NCBI GenBank assembly: GCA_018266795.1 | Contig: JAFDZV010000001.1 | Location: 1-62,164, forward strand | Reading direction: 5' to 3' | Length of the DNA: 62,164 nt | Source: Bacteroidota bacterium | GTDB taxonomy: Bacteria; Bacteroidota; Ignavibacteria; OLB7 | Shown here: positions 59,191 through 62,164 of the stretch, one piece after another | How positions within the stretch are numbered: position 1 is the first letter of the stretch | Layout: every line of letters starts with the position of its first letter | Notes under the pieces: generated by a model | The model's input: the letters and a program-made list of their open reading frames with translations, nothing else | Database searches by the model: none | Told to the model about the DNA's origin: nothing | Translations under genes and position numbers: made by a program

Positions 59191-60789
59191 TCAATGCACC
59201 ACGATCAACGGACGGGCTTCCACTACATTCCCGGCCGAGAGCTTTACGAAATAGGTACCGGGTACAAGCTCGTGTGTGCTGATGGTTGCCTCGTGTCGGC
59301 CGGCCTCCATCTGCGCGTCGGCAACTGTGGCAACGTGCGTGCCGCGTGCGTCGTACAGCTCGATGCGAACGTGCGTTGCCGTCTGCACCGTGTATGCAAC
59401 ACGCGCGATGGTTGTTGCGGGGTTCGGCTGGATCGAACTGATGCTGTTCGTGCTGCCGCTCGCGCGATCGTTCCCCACCGAGGAGTAGAGCCGGTCGGGA
59501 TCGGTGTTGCCGTCGATGATTGCCAGGCCGTGCGCCGAAGTGCCGAGCCAGATGCGGTTGTCGCGACCTGCGGCAATCGAGGAGACATAGTTGTCTGGAA
59601 GGCCGGAGTTGCCGGATGTGTAGAGCGTGCTGTTGGTTCCGTCAAATCGACAAAGGCCGCCGTCGTTGCCGATCCATGTGCGCCCGGCCGGGTCGAATGC
59701 TGCGCACAACGGTCCGGGACCGGGGAACTTCTCCGGATCGCGGGCTAATCCCTTCCATTCCTTCCCTATGAACATCGCAATCCCACCACCGCAGAGACAC
59801 CAGATGTTTCCCTGTGGGGCGGTCGCCAGCACATTGGGGCGGCTGATTGCACCTCCGAAGGCGCCTCCGGTGATGTCCCCGTATTCCGTCCAGTAGGTTC
59901 CATCGAATCGAGAGAGCTGCCCCCTGAAGGGAACTATCCAGATCGCGCCATTACCGTCGATTGCCACGGTCGTCAACTCAGTAATGGTGAGCGTATCGAG
60001 CATCCAGGTTGTTCCATCGGTGGAGGCAAGCACGTTATCTCCCGCAATCCAGATTCTTCCCCCACGATCAACGGCGATGTGCCCGGTTGGCGGCTCGCCC
60101 GTTGGGAATATTCCGAACGGCGTTGCAATGTTCGTCCAGGTATTGTTCTTGAAATGGTGAAGCATTCCGTTGGAAATTACCCAGACGCCGTTGGTGCTGT
60201 CCACCGCGATTCCATCAATCTCGCGTTGTGGTTCCGGGTCGCGGCCGTTGGTGAATCCGTTGGTGCTGTCGTACACCCGCCACGTTGTACCATCGAAGCT
60301 TGCAAGGCCGTTGTCGGTGCCGATCCAGCCGACACCGTTCCGATCGATCGCGATCGCCGTGATCCGGTTGCTCGGCAGCGGCGAGTTGTTCGTATCGAAT
60401 ACCAGCCATGCGGTGCTTGCTGGTGCGACGTTCAGCTGTACTGTGTCGCGGACAACCCTCGGTCCGTTGTAGCCTTCGATCACGATCGCATGGGTTCCTC
60501 CAATCTTCCTGCCGGTAACGTTTGCCACAAGGCTCACGTCGCCGTATGGGTAGTTGATTGTGGTTTTCGAGAACGCGAACCAGGTACCGGGCAGCGATGG
60601 GGCGGAGGCGCGGAAGGTGATCGACGAGGAATAGGTGCTGTCGGCATGCACATGGATGGTAAACGTTGCCGTACCGTTTGTCGCAGCCTGCGTGCGCGGC
60701 AGCGCGCCGATCGTGAACGGCTGGGCATGAAGCTGAGTAACGCCGGCAAAGGCGATGATGAGGGCAAGGAGAGAGAAGAGTCTGGTCAT
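59191..60789 (-). CDS. T9SS-secreted two-component-regulator-type propeller protein
   Basis: A 532-residue exported protein with a signal peptide (MTRLFSLLALIIAFAGVTQL, then HAQ), an N-terminal beta-sandwich of about 100 residues, and a propeller of Reg_prop-like blades: ITAIAIDRNGVGWIGTDNGL, GIAVDSTNGVWVISNGML, HIAVDRGGRIWIAGDNVL and SSIAAGRDNRIWLGTSAHGL. It ends in a T9SS type A sorting domain (ISSIQPNPATTIARVAYTVQ, LYDARGTHVATV, GTYFVKLSAG). Reg_prop blades elsewhere are sensor domains of hybrid kinases; here they are free and secreted. Divergent from secA. Confidence 0.85.
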   Translation of the reverse strand: MTRLFSLLALIIAFAGVTQLHAQPFTIGALPRTQAATNGTATFTIHVHADSTYSSSITFRASAPSLPGTWFAFSKTTINYPYGDVSLVANVTGRKIGGTHAIVIEGYNGPRVVRDTVQLNVAPASTAWLVFDTNNSPLPSNRITAIAIDRNGVGWIGTDNGLASFDGTTWRVYDSTNGFTNGRDPEPQREIDGIAVDSTNGVWVISNGMLHHFKNNTWTNIATPFGIFPTGEPPTGHIAVDRGGRIWIAGDNVLASTDGTTWMLDTLTITELTTVAIDGNGAIWIVPFRGQLSRFDGTYWTEYGDITGGAFGGAISRPNVLATAPQGNIWCLCGGGIAMFIGKEWKGLARDPEKFPGPGPLCAAFDPAGRTWIGNDGGLCRFDGTNSTLYTSGNSGLPDNYVSSIAAGRDNRIWLGTSAHGLAIIDGNTDPDRLYSSVGNDRASGSTNSISSIQPNPATTIARVAYTVQTATHVRIELYDARGTHVATVADAQMEAGRHEATISTHELVPGTYFVKLSAGNVVEARPLIVVH

Positions 60790-61420
60790 CGTGTGTACTC
60801 CTACAGTAATTCTGATGCGATGGCCACGCCATTGTTCACGGGGTGCGCCGCCCGGGTTCGCCGGAGTTGCGTGCAGCGGTCACACGAATCGCGTCACATT
60901 GGCGGCCTGCGGCTGGGTCGTCTCGGACAGAGAGACAGAATCCCACTCTCCGGTGCCGATCTGTCAGAACCGCGAACCGGTCTGGTGTGCTGCACCGGAG
61001 TGGTTCAGGGCAACCGCAAAAGTGTTAGGTTTGCACCTCATGTCCGTTTGCAGGTGTCCCGGATGTTTACCGACATGCTGCGGGCGGAGATGTCGCGATT
61101 GCTGGCTGTTGCGGCGCAATCGCGGGTTTCAGAACCTGGCCACCGTTTGCCCTTCAGCCGGGGAGAAGATGCCGAGAGTGATCGAGTACATTGGTCGCTA
61201 CGAGTCAGTAGACCGCTTGGCACACCGATTGTTACACCGGAGCGAGCCGGTTGGCGATCCGCGCACGTGGTGCAAGCCCTTGCGTGAGCGTCATCCGGGG
61301 AGGGCATTCCGGCAGTCCCAGGCAGATTCTTCATCGGGATTGCCGGCCAATTCGGCCGGACGCTCTACGTCGTAGCGTCTACACCTACTCAAGCATCAGG
61401 TAACGGGAAGAGAGAGTACT
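60790..61420. other. Gene-free 630-bp stretch between propeller gene and secA
   Basis: Several open frames cross this stretch, but none shows a protein pattern. TAGGTTTG (61026-61033) is a full -7 promoter match on the plus strand, about 390 bases before secA, without a good -33 element. GGAAGAGAGAG lies just before the secA ATG. Nothing else is seen. Confidence 0.45.

Positions 61421-62164
<744 letters not shown>

Noticed and set aside
60079-61287. 402-codon plus-strand frame
   Set aside because: Its first half is antisense to the T9SS propeller gene and the rest is Arg/Gly-rich without any domain.

Overview
The window looks like part of a chromosome from a GC-rich member of the Bacteroidota/Chlorobi-Ignavibacteria side of the tree; a Kapabacteria-like lineage is a plausible guess, not a demonstrated assignment. 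The evidence is (i) three secreted multi-domain proteins ending in type IX secretion (T9SS) type A-like sorting domains, (ii) several upstream regions that match the Bacteroidota promoter (TTG or TTTG, 18-21 bp, TAnnTTTG), (iii) a SecA with the long insertion near its N-terminus usual for this phylum, and (iv) many starts without a Shine-Dalgarno sequence. GC is high (about 60% by eye). There is no rRNA, tRNA, CRISPR array, transposase or phage gene; this is mostly ordinary core and house-keeping sequence with accessory genes between.

Layout. 1-2011: an autoregulated-looking ArsR repressor with two twin dyads in its promoter, followed by two SRPBCC-family genes, one fused to a SnoaL-like domain. 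2012-2750: non-coding, nearly three copies of a 232-bp tandem repeat. 2865-6813: cupin, small membrane protein, cryptic M15-type peptidase, polytopic membrane protein and a small beta-rich protein. 7184-12067: a run of poorly known genes (HipA-like kinase plus DUF3037, DUF4403 lipoprotein, Cdd1-type HhH protein plus DUF2252). 12152-21003: aldo/keto reductase, exported proteins, DUF885 peptidase-like protein, Tex. 21442-26819: NfeD-like/flotillin pair, then divergent NRAMP-type and MgtE metal transporters. 26959-30683: T9SS cargo and an LVIVD-repeat protein. 30995-36427: YkgJ, dihydrolipoamide dehydrogenase, DinB, an exported protein, LipB and a class II glutamine amidotransferase. 36602-42747: NuoL, NuoM, NuoN with an exported protein between L and M; a 69-nt twin element precedes nuoL and nuoN. 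42986-44832: an ATPase plus DUF4276 (TOPRIM-like) two-gene module that resembles PARIS/OLD-type anti-phage systems. 44904-47946: hrcA-grpE-dnaJ without dnaK. 48033-61420: ABC exporter, frameshifted EI24 protein, T9SS propellers, DUF3052 fusion, flavodoxin-like reductase, lysozyme-like protein, DUF5995 and an AlkZ-like winged-helix protein. 61421-end: the start of secA.

The strongest candidates for something not well described are the ATPase/DUF4276 pair with its own AT-rich dyad and terminator-like leader, and the 69-nt element found twice around the nuo genes. Operon boundaries are often marked by strong GC hairpins or by low-complexity inverted 'word' repeats.
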